Shown piece by piece: positions 1 through 15,000 of a stretch of 44,388 nt of DNA. The notes below the pieces were generated by a model. The model saw only the letters and a list, made by a program, of their open reading frames with translations, ran no database searches and was not told the DNA's origin. Origin of the DNA: Pirellulaceae bacterium (lineage in GTDB: Bacteria; Planctomycetota; Planctomycetia; Pirellulales; Pirellulaceae); assembly GCA_023382975.1 (NCBI GenBank), contig JAHDXO010000076.1:1-44388 (forward strand), given 5' to 3'. Position 1 is the stretch's first letter. The number at the start of each line of letters is the position of its first letter. Both the position numbers and the translations under genes were made by a program.

Positions 1-1
1 C

Positions 2-3000
2 ACGATTTCATTCACGGCCGACGACCAGGCGATCGGCGCTGCGGTCAGTGCCGCCTCGTCCACGGTGACGCTGCGCAATCTCACGGCTGCTCGGCCGATC
101 AACCTGGGCACCGAAACGGCCGGCTCGCTGAGTCTGACCGATGCCGAACTGGATCGGATCACGGCCGGGACGCTCCGCATCGGCGATGCGAACAGCGGGA
201 CGATGACGATCAGCAGCCCGATCACCATCACCACGGCTAGCACGCTGGCGCTGCGGTCCGCGGGCAATATCATCAAGTCCAATTTCAACGATGGTCTTGC
301 GGTAGCGAATTTCCGGGCACAGGCCGCAGCAGTCAGTATGCAGGGCAACAACTCGGTCTCGCAGGTGGCGGGTATCGTCGGGTCCGGCGGGTTCTATTTC
401 GGAAATACGAGCCCGTTGACGGTCGGCTCGGTTGACGGCGCGAGCGGCATCACAACAACCGGCGGCGGCCAAGTCTATCTGAACGCAAGCTCGGTTGCCG
501 TCTCGACCGGAATCAGGTCGACGGGCACGGTCACGTTGCAAGGGAACGATGTAGAAATTGGCGCAGCCGTCCATGCGCCCGGCCAATTCGTTTCCATCCA
601 GCCGCGTACTTCGGGACGACTGATCGACGTGGGCGTCGAGACCGCGGGACGGTTGAGCCTTACGGATGCGGAACTGGACTTGATCACCGGACACAGCGTG
701 TCGCTGGGTGACGGAGGCGCCGCCGGCAACATCCTGGTGGCTGCGCCGATCACGGCACCCGCAGGATGGGATACGCTGCGTCTGTTGACCAACGGAACGA
801 TCACACAATCCGGAGCGGGAACGCTGGCAGTGAGCCGCCTGGAACTCTTCTCTCAAAGCGGAATTTCACTGACAAATCCCGGGAATTCGATCGGCACGCT
901 GAGCGCTCAAACGACTGCCGATCCGCTGGCGCTGTCGAACAGCACCAATTTGGCGATTGGTAATGTCCTTGGACTGTCGGGGATCGCCACGGGCGGAGGC
1001 GACGTCTCCATCGCCGCGCCGAATTTGAATATCACGCATGCCATCAACGCGGGAAGCGGCTCGGTCAGCCTCGTGCCTCCTGCCGCGACGGCCATCGATC
1101 TCGGAGGCAGTTCCCCTGGACAACTCGGCCTGACGGACGCGGAGCTTGATCTCATCACGACCGGCGTCTTGCGGATCGGCGACGCGAGCAGCGGCGCCAT
1201 TTCGGTTACCAGCTCGATCAGCCCGGGCGGGACGAGCGTCTTGCGACTCTCTACAGGCTCGACGATTTCTTCGAGCGGCGGCGCCATTTTGGAAACAAGC
1301 GTGGCACTTGTTGCGGCGGGGGGAGTCGATCTGCCAGGCAGCGGCAACTCGATTACGAATCTGGCCGGTTCGACGTCCGGTGCATTGTTCAACGTCGGGG
1401 ATGGCGGGGGCAGTGTCCATATCAGCACCGTCGATGGCCTGGCCGGCATTTCCACCAGCGGCGGCGTAGTGATTGTCACCGCCCACGGTGCGAGTTCTCT
1501 GACGGTTAGCCAGCCCGTCAACGCGGGCGACAAGGACGTCACGTTCTCGGCGAACAACATTGCCATCAATGCGGCCGTCAGTGCCGGCAGCCAAACTGCC
1601 ACGTTGCGTTCGCCGAACGCCAATCGGCCGATCAGTCTTGGGACGGAAGTGGGCGGCGCACTTTCGCTGACGGACGAGGAGCTGGATCGGATCACCGCCG
1701 GGACGTTGCGCATCGGGGATGCGAGCAGCGGGACGATCACGATCAGCAGCCCGATCAGCGTCACCACGGCAACCACGCTGCGGCTGAATACGGGCGCGAA
1801 TGTCACCCAGTCGGCCAGCCTGGCCGCAAACGATCTGGCTGTCGACGCAGTGGGAGAGGTCTACCTCGGCTTCTCGAGCAACAGCGTCGCAACGGTCGCC
1901 CTGCACAGCGCCACCGATCGCGTTGTCGTCGGCGACAACAACGGCTTTGCCGTCGGCGACGTCGATGGTCTGGCGGGAGTGTCCGCGGCCTCAGCGGTCG
2001 GACTAGCTGCCTACGGGGGCCAACTCGCAATCAACGCCAACGTGACCGGGACAAATCTCTCGATGTACGCCTATGCCAACGAGGGCGCGATTACGTTCGC
2101 CGTCGGCACGCTTACCTCGGGCTCGACCGCCGACATCGGCGCCGACAAGATAAACCTCCTGGGGCAGATCAGCACCAGTTCGATCACGACGTTGCGATCG
2201 ATGAACAACGATGGGGTCGATTTGGGCTCGACGGCCGACACCGCAACCAACACGCTCGAGCTTTCCGACGCCGAGCTGGACCGCATCACGGCCAGTTTAC
2301 TGCAGATCGGCAACGCGTCCACTGCGTCCATCCAGATCAGTGCGCCGATTACGCACGGCAATCACCTCAAGCTCACCTCCAGCGGTCAAGTCACGATCAA
2401 TCATTCGGTCACGATGGCACCGGACAAGGACTTCTCAGCCACGGGGCAAACGGGGATCGTGCTGAACAATTCAAACGCCGATCTCGTCGCCAGCGGTGTT
2501 GGCTGGCTCACGCTCGAAACGCCCGCGGGCATCGTTCTCTCTCCGGGTTCGAGCATCACGACTCAGAACGGAGATCTGAACCTGCGAGCCAATCAACAAC
2601 CCACGCCGACGGTCGGCGGGGCTCATGGCATTGGGGTTTACAGTGCAACGGTCCAAGCGACCGGCAGCGGCAATGTACTGGTCAAAGGCCGGGCCCTGTC
2701 GGGCGGCGGGCAGCTTGGCGTGACCGTCCAGTCGGGCGGCGTGATCCGTGGCGGGACGAGCGGCACGGTGACCGTGGTGGGGACGGGGGGAATCACCAGT
2801 GGCAGCAATCACGGCGTGTACGTGGTTGGCTCCGGCAGCACGATTACCTCGGTGGGCAGCGGGACGGTCAGTGTCCAAGGAACCGCGGGAGCCGGATACT
2901 CGGGCTTCAATTTGGGTATTTACGTCCTTTCTTCGGCGTCCATCACCTCGGGCGGCGGGAATATCAGCGTCACCGGAGCCGGCGCAGGCAGCAGCAGTGG

Positions 3001-6000
3001 ATTCAATCACGGGGTCTACGTGGCCGGCTCGAGCAGCATCAGCGCCCCCGGCTCGGGCAACGTCAGCGTCCAGGGAATTGGCGGTGCGGCGCCCGGCAAT
3101 CGCAACCTGGGTGTTGTGGTCGAAGGTAGCTCCACGACCATTTCGTCCGCCGGCGGGAATGTGAGCGTTACGGGAACGGGCGGCGGTTCAAGCAGCAGCT
3201 ACGAAAACTACGGTGTGTTGGCCGGTTCCGGCGGCAGCATTCGATCCACGGCGGGCGGCACGGTGACCGTCGTCGGCAGCGGCGGCACGGGGAGCAACGG
3301 GAGCAACCTGGGTACCTACAATGTCGGAACCATCAGCTCCACGACGGGCGATGTCAGCGTCACGGGAACCGGCGGCGGCTCCGGCAACAACAACTACGGC
3401 CTCTACAACGCTGGGGGAACGATCACCGCGGGCGGCACCGCCACGGTCACCTTGCAGGGTACCGGGGCGACAACGGGAGCGGTTTCGAATTACGGCGTCT
3501 ACCTGGCGTCGGGCACCGTCTCCGCGGGCGGTGGAGATCTGATTATCACCGGGCAGGGCAACGGCAACGTCAGCGGCGGCTACAGCAACTACGGCGTGTA
3601 CAATTCAATACCCCTCTCCGTCGGCGGCGCGGGCTCGATCACAATCCACGGCACCGGCGGCGCATCCAGCGGCGGCTCGAATTACGGGGTCTACTCGTCA
3701 GGCAACATCAGCACGGCCAATGGCAATATTTCCGTTACTGGGATGGGCGGAGGCAGCGGATCGTCCAGCGCAAACTATGGCGCTCGTCTCTACGGCACCA
3801 TCTCGGCCGGAGGAGCCGGGACCGTCGACATCCAAGGGACCGGCGGTGCGACGTCGGGGAGTTTCAACTACGGTCTTGAGATCGGCGGCTCGGTGCTCAC
3901 CAACGGCGGCAACGCCACGATCGTCGGTCAAGGTGGCGGCGTCGCCACCGGCAGCGACAACTACGGGATCCGACTATCCGGAACCTACACCGCAGCTAGC
4001 CCGGGCACCGTCAGCATTCAGGGGACGGGCGGCGCCACGACGGGGCCATATAACTACGGTGTTGTCACCACCGGAACGATCTCCCTCAACCGCGGCACGA
4101 TTTCGGGCCTGGGCGGCGGCAGCGGGTCTAGCTCCTACAACTACGGAGTCTACGTCCAACATACGATTTCCAGCAGTTCGAGCGATGTGACCGTGCAAGG
4201 AACGGGCGGGGCGACTGCGGGTGCTAACAACTTCGGCGTCTACGTCTTGAGCGCCACGGTCACCGCCGGCAGCACCGGGGCTGTCACTGTAACCGGAACC
4301 GGCGGCGGTGGCACGGGCAGCGGTAACTCGGGCGTGTTCTTGTACTACAGCCTCGTCACTTCCAACGGTGGCAATGTTTCTGTCACGGGAGATTCCGCTG
4401 CGACAGGAACGGGTGGGAGCAACGTCGGGGTTCATGTAACCGGTGGCTCCGCAATCACCGCCGGTGGCAGCGGCACGGTGACGGTCGAAGGAACGGGTGC
4501 GGCGAGCAGCGGTGCCGGCAATCACGGCGTCTACGTACTGGCCAACGGCGCCACGACCTACATCGGGTTGGGCGCCGGCAACGTGACGGTCAACGGCAGC
4601 GGGGGCGGCACGGGTACCAGCTCCGCAAATCACGGCGTCTATCTCGACGGGAGCACGGGTTACTTGTCTCGAATCGGCGCCTACTCGAATGGCTCCGTCC
4701 AGGTGACCGGCACCGGCGGCAACGGCAGTGGCGGTTCGCACTATGGAGTGTACGTACGCTCCTACGCGGTGATCAGTTCGGCCAATGCGAATGTAACCGT
4801 TGCCGGCACTGGAGGTGAGGAAGGCGGGACGAACCTCGGCGTTCTCCTTCAAGGCGGTGCCTATGTAGCCGCCGGTGGCGCGGGAGCGACAAGTATTCAC
4901 GGCACGGGCGGAGTAGGCAGCGGCCACAACAACCACGGCATCCTCGTCGAGACCTCGTCACAAATTGCCAGTTCCAGCAGCGGCACGGTCAGTGTCGCCG
5001 GACAAGGCGGCGGTGCCGGATCGAGTGGCTTCAATGTGGGTGTCTTCCTGCAAACGGGAGGCCGCCTCAACGCCAATACCAGCGCGGCTGTCACCGTCGC
5101 CGGCGCGGGCGGTGCCACCGACGGCGCAAACAACCATGGCGTCTATGTCAACTTCGGCGCCGGCATCGAGCAGTTCGGCCCCGGCGGTCTGACGGTGACC
5201 GGCGACGGCGGTGGCACGGGAGTAGCCTCCGCCAGTTTCGGTGTAATTGTCCAGAATTCGTCGCGCATCCGCGGCGCCAACGCGGCAACCGGCGTCACCG
5301 TCCAAGGGGCAGGGACCGGCACGGGCGGCTTGAATCACGGCATCGACGTTTCCGGGGGGACGTCCGAGGTCTCCAGCATCAACGGGCTGTTGACCGTCAC
5401 GGGGATCGCGGGCGCAGGCGGCTCCGGCTTGCGAGTACTGAGCGGTACTACCGTTCGCACGACGGGCACCGGCAATATCCTCGTCACCGCCGATTCTGCG
5501 ACCATCGGAGGCGGTACGATCAACGCCGGGGCGAATACCGTCACGGTCCGCCCGGCCACGGCCGGCACCCAGATCCATCTGGGGGGCGCCGACAGCGCCG
5601 GGGTGCTGGGTTTAACTGACGCCGAACTCGACCTGATCACCGCGGGCACGTTGCGCATCGGCGATGCGAACAGCGGTGCGGTGCTTGTCGACCAGCCGGT
5701 CACCATCACCAACGCCGGGACGCTCCACATCATCACCGGCGCGAATGTCAATCAGAATGCGCCGCTGGCCGTCGCCAACCTGGCGGTCGAGGCGGATGGC
5801 GAATTGTACCTCGGCTTCTCCAGCAACGACGTGGATACGGTGGCTCTCCACAGCGTTACCGACCGGGCCATCTTCGGGGACAGCGACGGTTTCGTGGTCG
5901 GGACGGTGGATGGAGTTGTCGGCGCGGTCGCCGCCTCGACAGTCGGCTTGGCGGCGTACGGCGGCGACCTCGCCGTTCAGGCAAACGTGGCGGGACAGAA

Positions 6001-9000
6001 CGTCAACCTGTATGCCTACGGCAACGGCAACTTCCTAACCATCGCCGGCGGCGTCGTGGTCACGGGTGTGGCGGGCGACATTGGGGCCGATCGGATGAAC
6101 CTCCTCGGCACGTTCAACATGGGAAGCGGTCCCGCCTACCTGCGATCGTTGAACGATGACGCGATCGATCTCGGTTCGACGACCGATGCGGCAGCGAACA
6201 CGCTCGAGCTTTCCGACGCGGAACTGGATCGAGTGACGGCGGGGACGCTCGTAATCGGCGGGACCAGCGGCGGGAGTATCGCGGTGTCGGCCAACATCAC
6301 CCATTCGGCAGCGACCGCCATGCAACTGCTGTCGGGCGGCGACATCGCGATCAGCGGCGGGCAGATCGATACCGCGGGCGGGACGCTGCTGCTCGATTCC
6401 GGCAACTCGCCAGCGGCGGTCCGTCCGACCAAGTCGGACGTTGACGTTTCCGCCAGCGCGCTGTCGTTCGGTAGCGATCTGGCCATCGCCATCAACGGCA
6501 CGGCGGTCGACACCCAATACACGCAACTGAAGGTCGCGGGAGCCGTGGATCTCACCGGCGTGACGCTGGTGCTCAGCGGTTCGTACACGCCGGCCGTCGA
6601 TGATAGCTTTGTCATTGTCGACAACGACGGCACCGATGCGGTCCTCGGCACGTTCACAGGCTTGCCGGAAGGTTCGGTGGTCGTCTTCAATGGCCGGGAC
6701 TTGCAGGTCAGTTACCAGGGCGGCGACGGCAACGACATCGTCCTGACCGCGCTCCCACTGACCTTTGTCTGGGACGGCGGCGGAAACGGGACAAGCTGGC
6801 TCGATCCTTTGAACTGGGATCGGGACATGTCCTACCCCAACGGAGTCGGCGACGAAGCGGTCTTCCCGGATCTGGGATTTTCGATCAGCGCCAACGTCGG
6901 CACGCCGGTCACGGTCGGCAAGATCACGATTGCTAACTCCGCGAATGTCTCCATCTTCGGCTCGGCGATCACGCTGGATGCTTATGCGGGCAACGCGGAG
7001 ATCCGGTTTGATACCGACTCGGTTCACGGCATCAGCGCTCCGCTCGTCTTGGCGGACGATCTCGACTTCCGTGGCACCGGGGTGAACGCGGGCATCGGCA
7101 GTGCGATCAGCGGGAACTATGGCATCCGCAAACTCGACGGCGGCAGGTTGCGAGTCAGCGGAAACAACTCGTTCCTGGGCACTGCGACGATCGTTCAGGG
7201 GCAGGTTTGGGTCGAGAACGCCAATGCGCTGGGAAGCACCGCCGGGGGGACGATTGTTGAGGCGGCCGGGATCTTGAGCCTGGCTCGCGGTTCGTCAACG
7301 CCCTTGGTCGTTGCGGAACGGATCACGCTCAACGGCGGCCGGTTGAACGGCAGCCCCTTTGGTGTCGCTGCCTCGTATGACCTGAGCTTCACCGGTTCGA
7401 TCGAGGTCACGGCCGACAGCAAAATCGACATATCGCATTCCAATCCCGCGACGCTTCGGATCACCGGACCTGTTTCCGGCGGGGCCAATCTGGAAATCAA
7501 CGGGGACAACCAGGGTGTCGTCGCGTTGAGCGGGAGCAACTCGCTGACGGGAACAACGACGATCGGACGAACGAGCTCGATGGCCGGCACGGTACGACTG
7601 GACGCCGCCAACGCCGTGTCGCCGTCCAGCACCTACGTCGTGCTGGAGACGTTCGACTTGAACAACTTCAACGCCACCATCGGCGCACTGCAAGGTTCGG
7701 GTACGGTGGCTCTCGGCAGCGGTGCGCTGACCACCGGCGCCAATGACGCGTCGACATCGTTCAGCGGCACGTTGAGCGGAACGGGCTCGGTGACCAAGAC
7801 GGGTGCAGGGATTTGGACATTAAGCGGACCGAATACGTACGGCGGTTCGACCACGGTCTCCGGCGGCACGGTCAAATTGGGCGTGGCGAACGTCATCCCC
7901 AACAACAGCAGCGTCGTACTTGCCAATGCCGCGGGGGTTCTGCTCGATCTGAACGGTTACGGCGAGACGATCGGCTCGCTGTCGGGCGGCGGACCCCTGG
8001 GTGGCAATGTTTCGCTCGGCAGTGGCACTCTGGCCACGGGCAACGACGACACGTCGACCAGCTTCGCCGGCGTGATCAGCGGCAGCGGACAGTTAAGCAA
8101 ACTGGGCAGCGGCACGTTCACGCTCTCCGGCGCGAACACGTACACCGGCTACACGAATGTCTTCTCGCCCGGCGTGCTACGACTGGGCGCCAATAACGTG
8201 CTGTCCGATGCCACCCGAGTGAATCCGCAGTCGGGCGCCACGTTCGACCTGAACGGGTTCAGCGATACCATCGGAGCCCTCGACATTGGAAGTGGCACCG
8301 TGACGAACAACGGCGGAGCCTCGTCCACGCTCACCGTGGGAGGCAACGGACACAGCGGTTCGTTCCCCGGCACGATCGCCAGCGGCACCGGCGTCATTTC
8401 GTTGGCGAAGATCGGTAGCGGCACGCAAACCCTCGGCGGCAATAACTCCTACACCGGCCAGACCGTGGTGAACGATGGGGTCTTGAGCATCACCCACGCC
8501 AATGCGCTAGGCACTCCGGCAGGCGCCACCACCGTGGAAACCGGCGCGGTTCTGGAAGTGTCGAACCTGGGGACCGTCGCCGAGCCGTTGATCCTGAACG
8601 GCGGAACCGTGCGGTCGGCGGCTGGATCGGGCGCTCCAACGTTCACCGGAGGTGCGACGTTGAATGCCGACAGCTTCCTTCAGGCAACGCCCGGCTTCAA
8701 CGGGATGGAGTTCCAGACCGCACCGATCACCGGGACGGGCGGCTTGACGATCACGGCGGGCCAAGTTCGACTGAGCAGCCCCAACAGCTACGACGGTGTC
8801 ACGAGCATCCAGTCCGGCGCGCACATCATCTTCCACGACGCCGCTGCCTTGGGTTCGAGCATCGGCGGGACCGAAGTAGCAGCGGGGGCCAGTCTCTGGA
8901 TGAGCGGCGTCTTCACCGTGACCGGCGAAGCGTTGACATTGAACGGCGGCAGTCTGCAGGCCAGTTCCGGCCCGAACGGCTGGAGCGGACCGATCGATCT

Positions 9001-12000
9001 GGCCGCATCCAGTTCGATCCACGCTTACTCGGGCAACACACTGACCATCGGCGGGCCAGTCTCGGGTGCGGGTGGTCTGACGACGAACGGTCCGGGGGTC
9101 GTGGTGCTTGCCGGTACGAGCAATTACGCTGGCGCGACTCAGGTGACCAACGGAACACTGCGGGTGGACGGTTCGATCGTCTCCGCGGTAACTGTCGCCA
9201 GTTCCGCCCGCCTGGCCGGTTCCGGCAGTACCGGCGACGTCACGGCGAATTCAGGCGGCACGGTCGCCCCCGGAAACAGTCCGGGCGTGTTGAATACGGG
9301 CAACGCCGAATTCGCAGCGGGTTCGACGTTCGAGGTCGAAATCAACGGCCCCGCGCCTGGCGCGGGTGGGCACGATCAATTGAACGTTACCGGCACGGTG
9401 ACGATCGCCAGCGGGGCGCTGCTCAACGTCTCCCTCGGTTACACGCCGGCGGTAGGCGACGAGATCGTGATCATCAACAACGACGACGCGGATGCGGTGG
9501 TTGGTGAGTTCGACGGGTTCGCGGACGGCTCGACGGTCACGATCGGCGGGTTCGATTTCGAAATCGACTACCAGGGCGGCGACGGGAACGATGTGACGCT
9601 GACCGCGCTGCCCATGACGTTCGTGTGGGACGGCGGCGACGCGGACGACGCCAACTGGATGTCGCCGGACAACTGGGTTGGCGACGTGGCACCCGCCCCC
9701 GGGCACCGACTGGAGTTTGCGGGGAACGTACGCATGTCCAATACCAACAACTTCCCCAACGACACCTCGTTCGCCTCGATCGAGTTTGCCGTCCACGGAT
9801 TCTCGGTCAGCGGGAATCGCCTTGCGTTGGATGAAACTCAGGGACTCGCCATCACCGTCGCGCCCGGCGCGGCCACATGGTTCACGATTCCTCTGGCAGG
9901 TGACGGGGATCTGCTCAAGAGCGGTGGAGGCCAGTTGATTCTGCAAGCTGCCAATACCTATACGGGCCAAACCACAATCAACGCGGGCTCGATCAATCTC
10001 GCCAGCAGCGGAACCTTGGGCGCAGCCTCGGGTGGAACCGTGGTCCAAAGCGGAGCGACGTTGAACATTCTTGGGACCGTGCCTGTCCTGGACAATATCA
10101 CGGTGAGCGGCATTGGCTTCACTGGCTTCGGCGCTGTCAATGGAAACAACAATGCGGTACTCGCGGGCAACCTGACACTGGCTGGCGACACGCGAATTGC
10201 AACATTTGGCGCAACATCGCCCTTTACCATCACCGGCAACATCAGCGACGGTGGAAACGGATTTGGCCTGGAAATCCGGGGTTCAGAAGTCGCACGAACG
10301 ATCGTCCTCGCCGGAATCAACACGTACACCGGCCCAACCTCACTGCTGGAACCTGTTACCCTCCGGCTCGAAGGCGGTTCGGCCATCTCCAACGGCAGCG
10401 CAGTGACTCTGGCGGCCGGTTCAGTACTCGACCTGAACGGCTTCGACGAGACGATCGGTTCGCTGGCGGGCAGCGGCACTGTGGTGCTTGGCACACGGAC
10501 GCTAACGACGGGCGGAAACAATCAGAGCACGACGTTCAGCGGCTCGATCTCCAGCGTCGGCGGATTCACCAATGTGGTCAAGGAAGGCAGCGGTACGTTC
10601 ACCTTGTCCGGAACGAACGCCTATTCCGGGACGACCTTGATCAACGCGGGTACCTTGCGTGTCGTGGGCGGCAGCGCGATCGCCGACAGTGCAGCCGTCC
10701 AGACGGCCGGCAGCGGCGTGTTCGAGGTAGGTGCCAGCGAGACGATTGGCGGCTTGTACGGTTCCGCCGGTTCCGTTCAGTTGCCAGCCGGAACCATGCT
10801 GACCGTCGCTCCGCCAGCGGCCACGAACAGTTCGTACAACGGCGTGATCGGCGGCCCAGGTTCGCTGATGCTGGCAGGCGGAGCGAACTCGGGCTGGACC
10901 CTGGGAGGCATCAATACGTACACCGGAACCACGGATGTGTTGAGCGGCACGTTGCGGGTCACGGGCACGATCGGAGCCGGCGGGCCGGCCGACACGGTGA
11001 CGGTGGGCAATGGCGCCGCACTAGCCGGGACCGGGACGATCCATGCCGACGTCGTCGCCACGGGCGGCTCGATTTCGCCGGGAACCAGTCCGGGCGTGCT
11101 GACCATCGACGGCGATCTGAACCTGGCGGGTGGACTGCTTTCCGCCGAGGTCAACGGAACGACGGCAGGCAGCGGCTACGACCAGTTGGTTGTCACCGGT
11201 ACCGTCGACATCTCGGCGGCCACGCTGACTGCGACCGGCTCGATCTCGAGCGTCAGTCCCGGCACTCCGATCGTGATCGTCGATCATCAGGGTGCGGGAG
11301 CTGTCGCGGGGACGTTCGCCGGTCTGCCGTCGGGAGCGGTGGTCGCCGTGAACGGGGAGACGTTCCGCATCTTCTACAACGGAGGCGACGGAAACGACGT
11401 CGTGCTGCTGCGAGACTTTGATGTCCTGCCGACGGTGCTGGTCGACGACGATTGGGCCGGTTTGCCCGCGGGCACCGAAGTCGAGCCCGGCGCGTACTAC
11501 CGGTTGAACGCCTTCGACGTGATCCAGGACGCGATCAACACGGTCGATCCGGGCGGCGAGGTCGTGATCAACGCGGGCAACTATCTGCAGAGCAACACGA
11601 CGATCAACAAGCATGGCCTGACCGTACGTGGAGCGACCGGCACGGCGGGCGATGTCAAAGTGCTTCCTTCGGGCGCATCGCACGGATTGATCATCGGCGG
11701 CAACGATGCCGTGATCCGGAATCTGTTCATCGCCGATGGCTCGCACGGCATTTTCGCCAATGGCGTCCATAATCTGACCGTCGTCAACGTGGAATCGACG
11801 TCAAACAACTTGGACGGGTTGCGCGCGATAAATACGACCGGCACGATCACGATCGAGGGCGGGTGGTACCACGACAACGCCTATGATGGACTGCATCTTG
11901 TCAACATCCAGTCCGTGGTGCTGGCCAGCGGCGTGACGTCCACGAGCAACCGCGCCGGCCTGGTTGTGGAGACGGCAGCCAGCTTCCAAGACATCGACGG

Positions 12001-15000
12001 CGTGTATTCCAACAACGACCACCACGGCATCCAGTTGGTCGACATCTCCGGCGATGTCACCCTAATCCGCACGACGCTGGAGAACAACGATGCGGACAAC
12101 AACGGCACGGGCGATGGTCTGAACGCTACCGATGGCGGCGACGGCGACAACGTGGCGATCGGCGGCGATCTTCTCGTACAAGGAGCGACGATTCGCGATA
12201 CGGACGGTGCTGCTGCCGGGAAGCATCAAATCCGCGGCGTCTATGTTCAGCGACTAGGCGGCTCGGCGACCTTCGAGGACGCCGCGTCACCGGCGCAGTC
12301 GGTCACCGTCAGCGGCCATGCTCAGGAAGGCTTGCTGATCTACCACGGTACGGGCGCGACACTGAGCAACGGCACCTATCACGGAAACCGCGGACCCGGC
12401 ATCAACCTGCAGTCGTTCGGCGGTCAGATCGAAGTTACCGACGTCACCGTCACCTCGAATGCCGTCGGCGCAGTATTCCAAACCTCTGCGGGCAACGTTT
12501 CGATAAATGGCGGCAGTTTCACCCACAACACCTACCAAGGACTGAACATCATCGCCTACGGTAGTCCCGTGGAACTCACCGGCGTCGCGGCCAGCCACAA
12601 TGGAAACGTCGGGATGCAATTGGGTGCGGCTGCGAGCCTGCAAATCACGGACTCCTCGTTCCAGGCCAACGCTCGATACGGAATTGCCATGGGCGGAATC
12701 GTCGGCGCCGTCACCTTTGTGGACGTGACGGCGGTCGGCAACCGCAACGACTCGGGCATTCGCATCGAGTCGGCTGGGTCATTCAGCGACACGGACGGCG
12801 TTTACTCGAACAACGACAAACACGGCATCGAGTTGCTCGATATCGCGGGCGACGTGACGTTGATCCGAACGACGCTGGAGAACAACGATGCCAACAACGA
12901 TGGGATCGGCGACGGCCTGAATGCCATGGACAGCGTCGATGCCAACAGCGTGTCGATCGGCGGCAAGTTCGAGGCACGCAGCACGGTGGTGCGGGACACC
13001 GACGGTCCGGGCGGCACGGTTCACCAGCAGTCGGGATTTGTGATCGGCGGCCTGGCCGGCGACCTGTATATCTATAGTGCTGTCGGCGGCGGAGCCAACG
13101 TGTTCTCCGGCCATGCCGCGGACGGCGTGCGGATCGACAACTTCGGCGGCGGTTGGTCGCTGATCCGAGGGACTTACGCCAACAATGCGGGCATCGGCTT
13201 CGACGTGAACGGCGCGACGGGTACGCTGCAGTTCGACATGGCGACATTCGCCGGAAACGGCAAGGGCATCGAGATCAGCGACGCCGCGACCGTGTTCTTC
13301 AGCGATTCGACCCTGGACGGAAATGCGAACGGCGGCAGCGTGACGAATGTCAGCGATTTTCGACTGAGCGCCTCGACTGGCGACGTCGATTTGAATACGG
13401 CCGCGATCAGTGGCGAAGGGCACGTGCGGCGCGTGACGTCCTCCGTTCCGCACGACGTCTTGGAATACACCGGCGTTGCGGACCTGACGGTCAACACGTA
13501 CAGCGGCAACGATACGGTCAACGTCGCGCCCCACACAACCACCGTCCTGCACCTGGATGGCGGCAACCCGACGACGGCGCCGGGCGACACGCTGAACTTC
13601 ACGGCCGGATCGCTGCCTCACCAAATCACCAGCAGCCAGATCCTGACTGCGGGCCACGCGAATATCCACTTTGTCAACTTCGAGACGATCGCCGAGACCG
13701 GCAACTCGCTTCTCATCGGCGGAACGGACGGCGACGATACGCTCGAGATCACGGCGACCGGTCCCGACTCCGGCAGCTACGTCCTGACCATCGACGGCGT
13801 CGCGGGGCCGGCGGTCTCTTTCTTGAACATCGCCTCGCTGACATTCAACGGCCTGGATGGGCACGACATCCTGCGGATTCACCATCCGGCCGGAGGCGTG
13901 TTCGCGCCGGCGGGCGGGATCGTGTTCGACGGCGGTCCGAATACGACCGCGCCCATCGTGAATCCTCCCGGCGATTCGCTGGAGATCCTCGGCGGCTTGG
14001 CGACGAGCGTCGAGCACGAGTTTGCGAGCGCCAACGACGGCGCCATCTACTACAACGGCGAAGCGAACGCTGCGATCACTTATTCGGGCCTGGAACCGAT
14101 CACCGACACGACGATCGCCGCCGACCGCATCTTCACCTTCAGCGGCGGATCCGAGACGATCACGCTCTCGGACGATGCGGTTCCGGGTCGATCACGGATC
14201 GACTCGACTTTGGGCGAGAGCGTCAGTTTCCTGAACCCCACTGGATCGTTGATCGTCGACACGTCGCCAACCGCGGGCGCTGACACGCTCGTCGTCGACG
14301 GGTTGGACGCCGTGTTCGACGCGAACGTCACGATCACGGCCAAAGGCGCGGAGGACGACGTCGTCTTCAGCGGCGCGATCGATCTGGGAGATAACCATCT
14401 GACGGTCGCGAATACCCGAACGATCACCGTCAGCGGATCGTTGACGACGGCCGCTGGGATGATGGCCTTGAACGCTTCGCGCAATATCGTGCTGCAATCG
14501 GGATCGAGTGTGACGACGGTCGATGGCAGCATCTTCATGGTCGCGAACTCGGGCGGTTCGACGAGCGGAAATTTTGCCGGCATTTCGGCCGCCAACGCGA
14601 CGGTCCAGACGACCGGCAGCGGCAACATCGCGTTAGCCGGGTTTGGCGGCGACGCGGGCGCCGACAATATCGGCATCCACCTGCACAGCGGTACCTCAGT
14701 CCGCTCCACGGCCTCCGGGTCAAACGCCGGCACCGTCTCGCTCAGCGGGTTCGGCGGAACCGGCACCAATTTCAACCGCGGCATCGTGGTCGAGGGCACT
14801 ACGACCCAAGTCACCAGCGTGGACGGCGACATCGCCATTCTGGGACTCGGGGGAACCGGCACCGGCGACGGCATGCACGGCATCGACCTCCGCGGCCAAG
14901 TCATCTCGAGCGGGACGGGCCCGCATGCCGCTGCCATCACGCTCACCGGCGCCGGGGGCTCGGCAAGTACCACTTCGCCCGGTCAGGCGAGTGGCGTGAT

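Noticed and set aside
65..67. GTG at 65 as the true start of gene 1
   Set aside because: The frame is open to the left edge and bases 2-64 translate into the same repeat type seen later (AAVSA followed by a TLR strand), so the start lies outside the window.
12779..14017. Long minus-strand open frame antisense to gene 1 (412 codons), and similar ones at 19199-20644 and 40671-42620
   Set aside because: They are rich in Arg, Ala and His, have no recognisable domains and mirror coherent domains on the plus strand. High GC leaves few stops in antisense frames.
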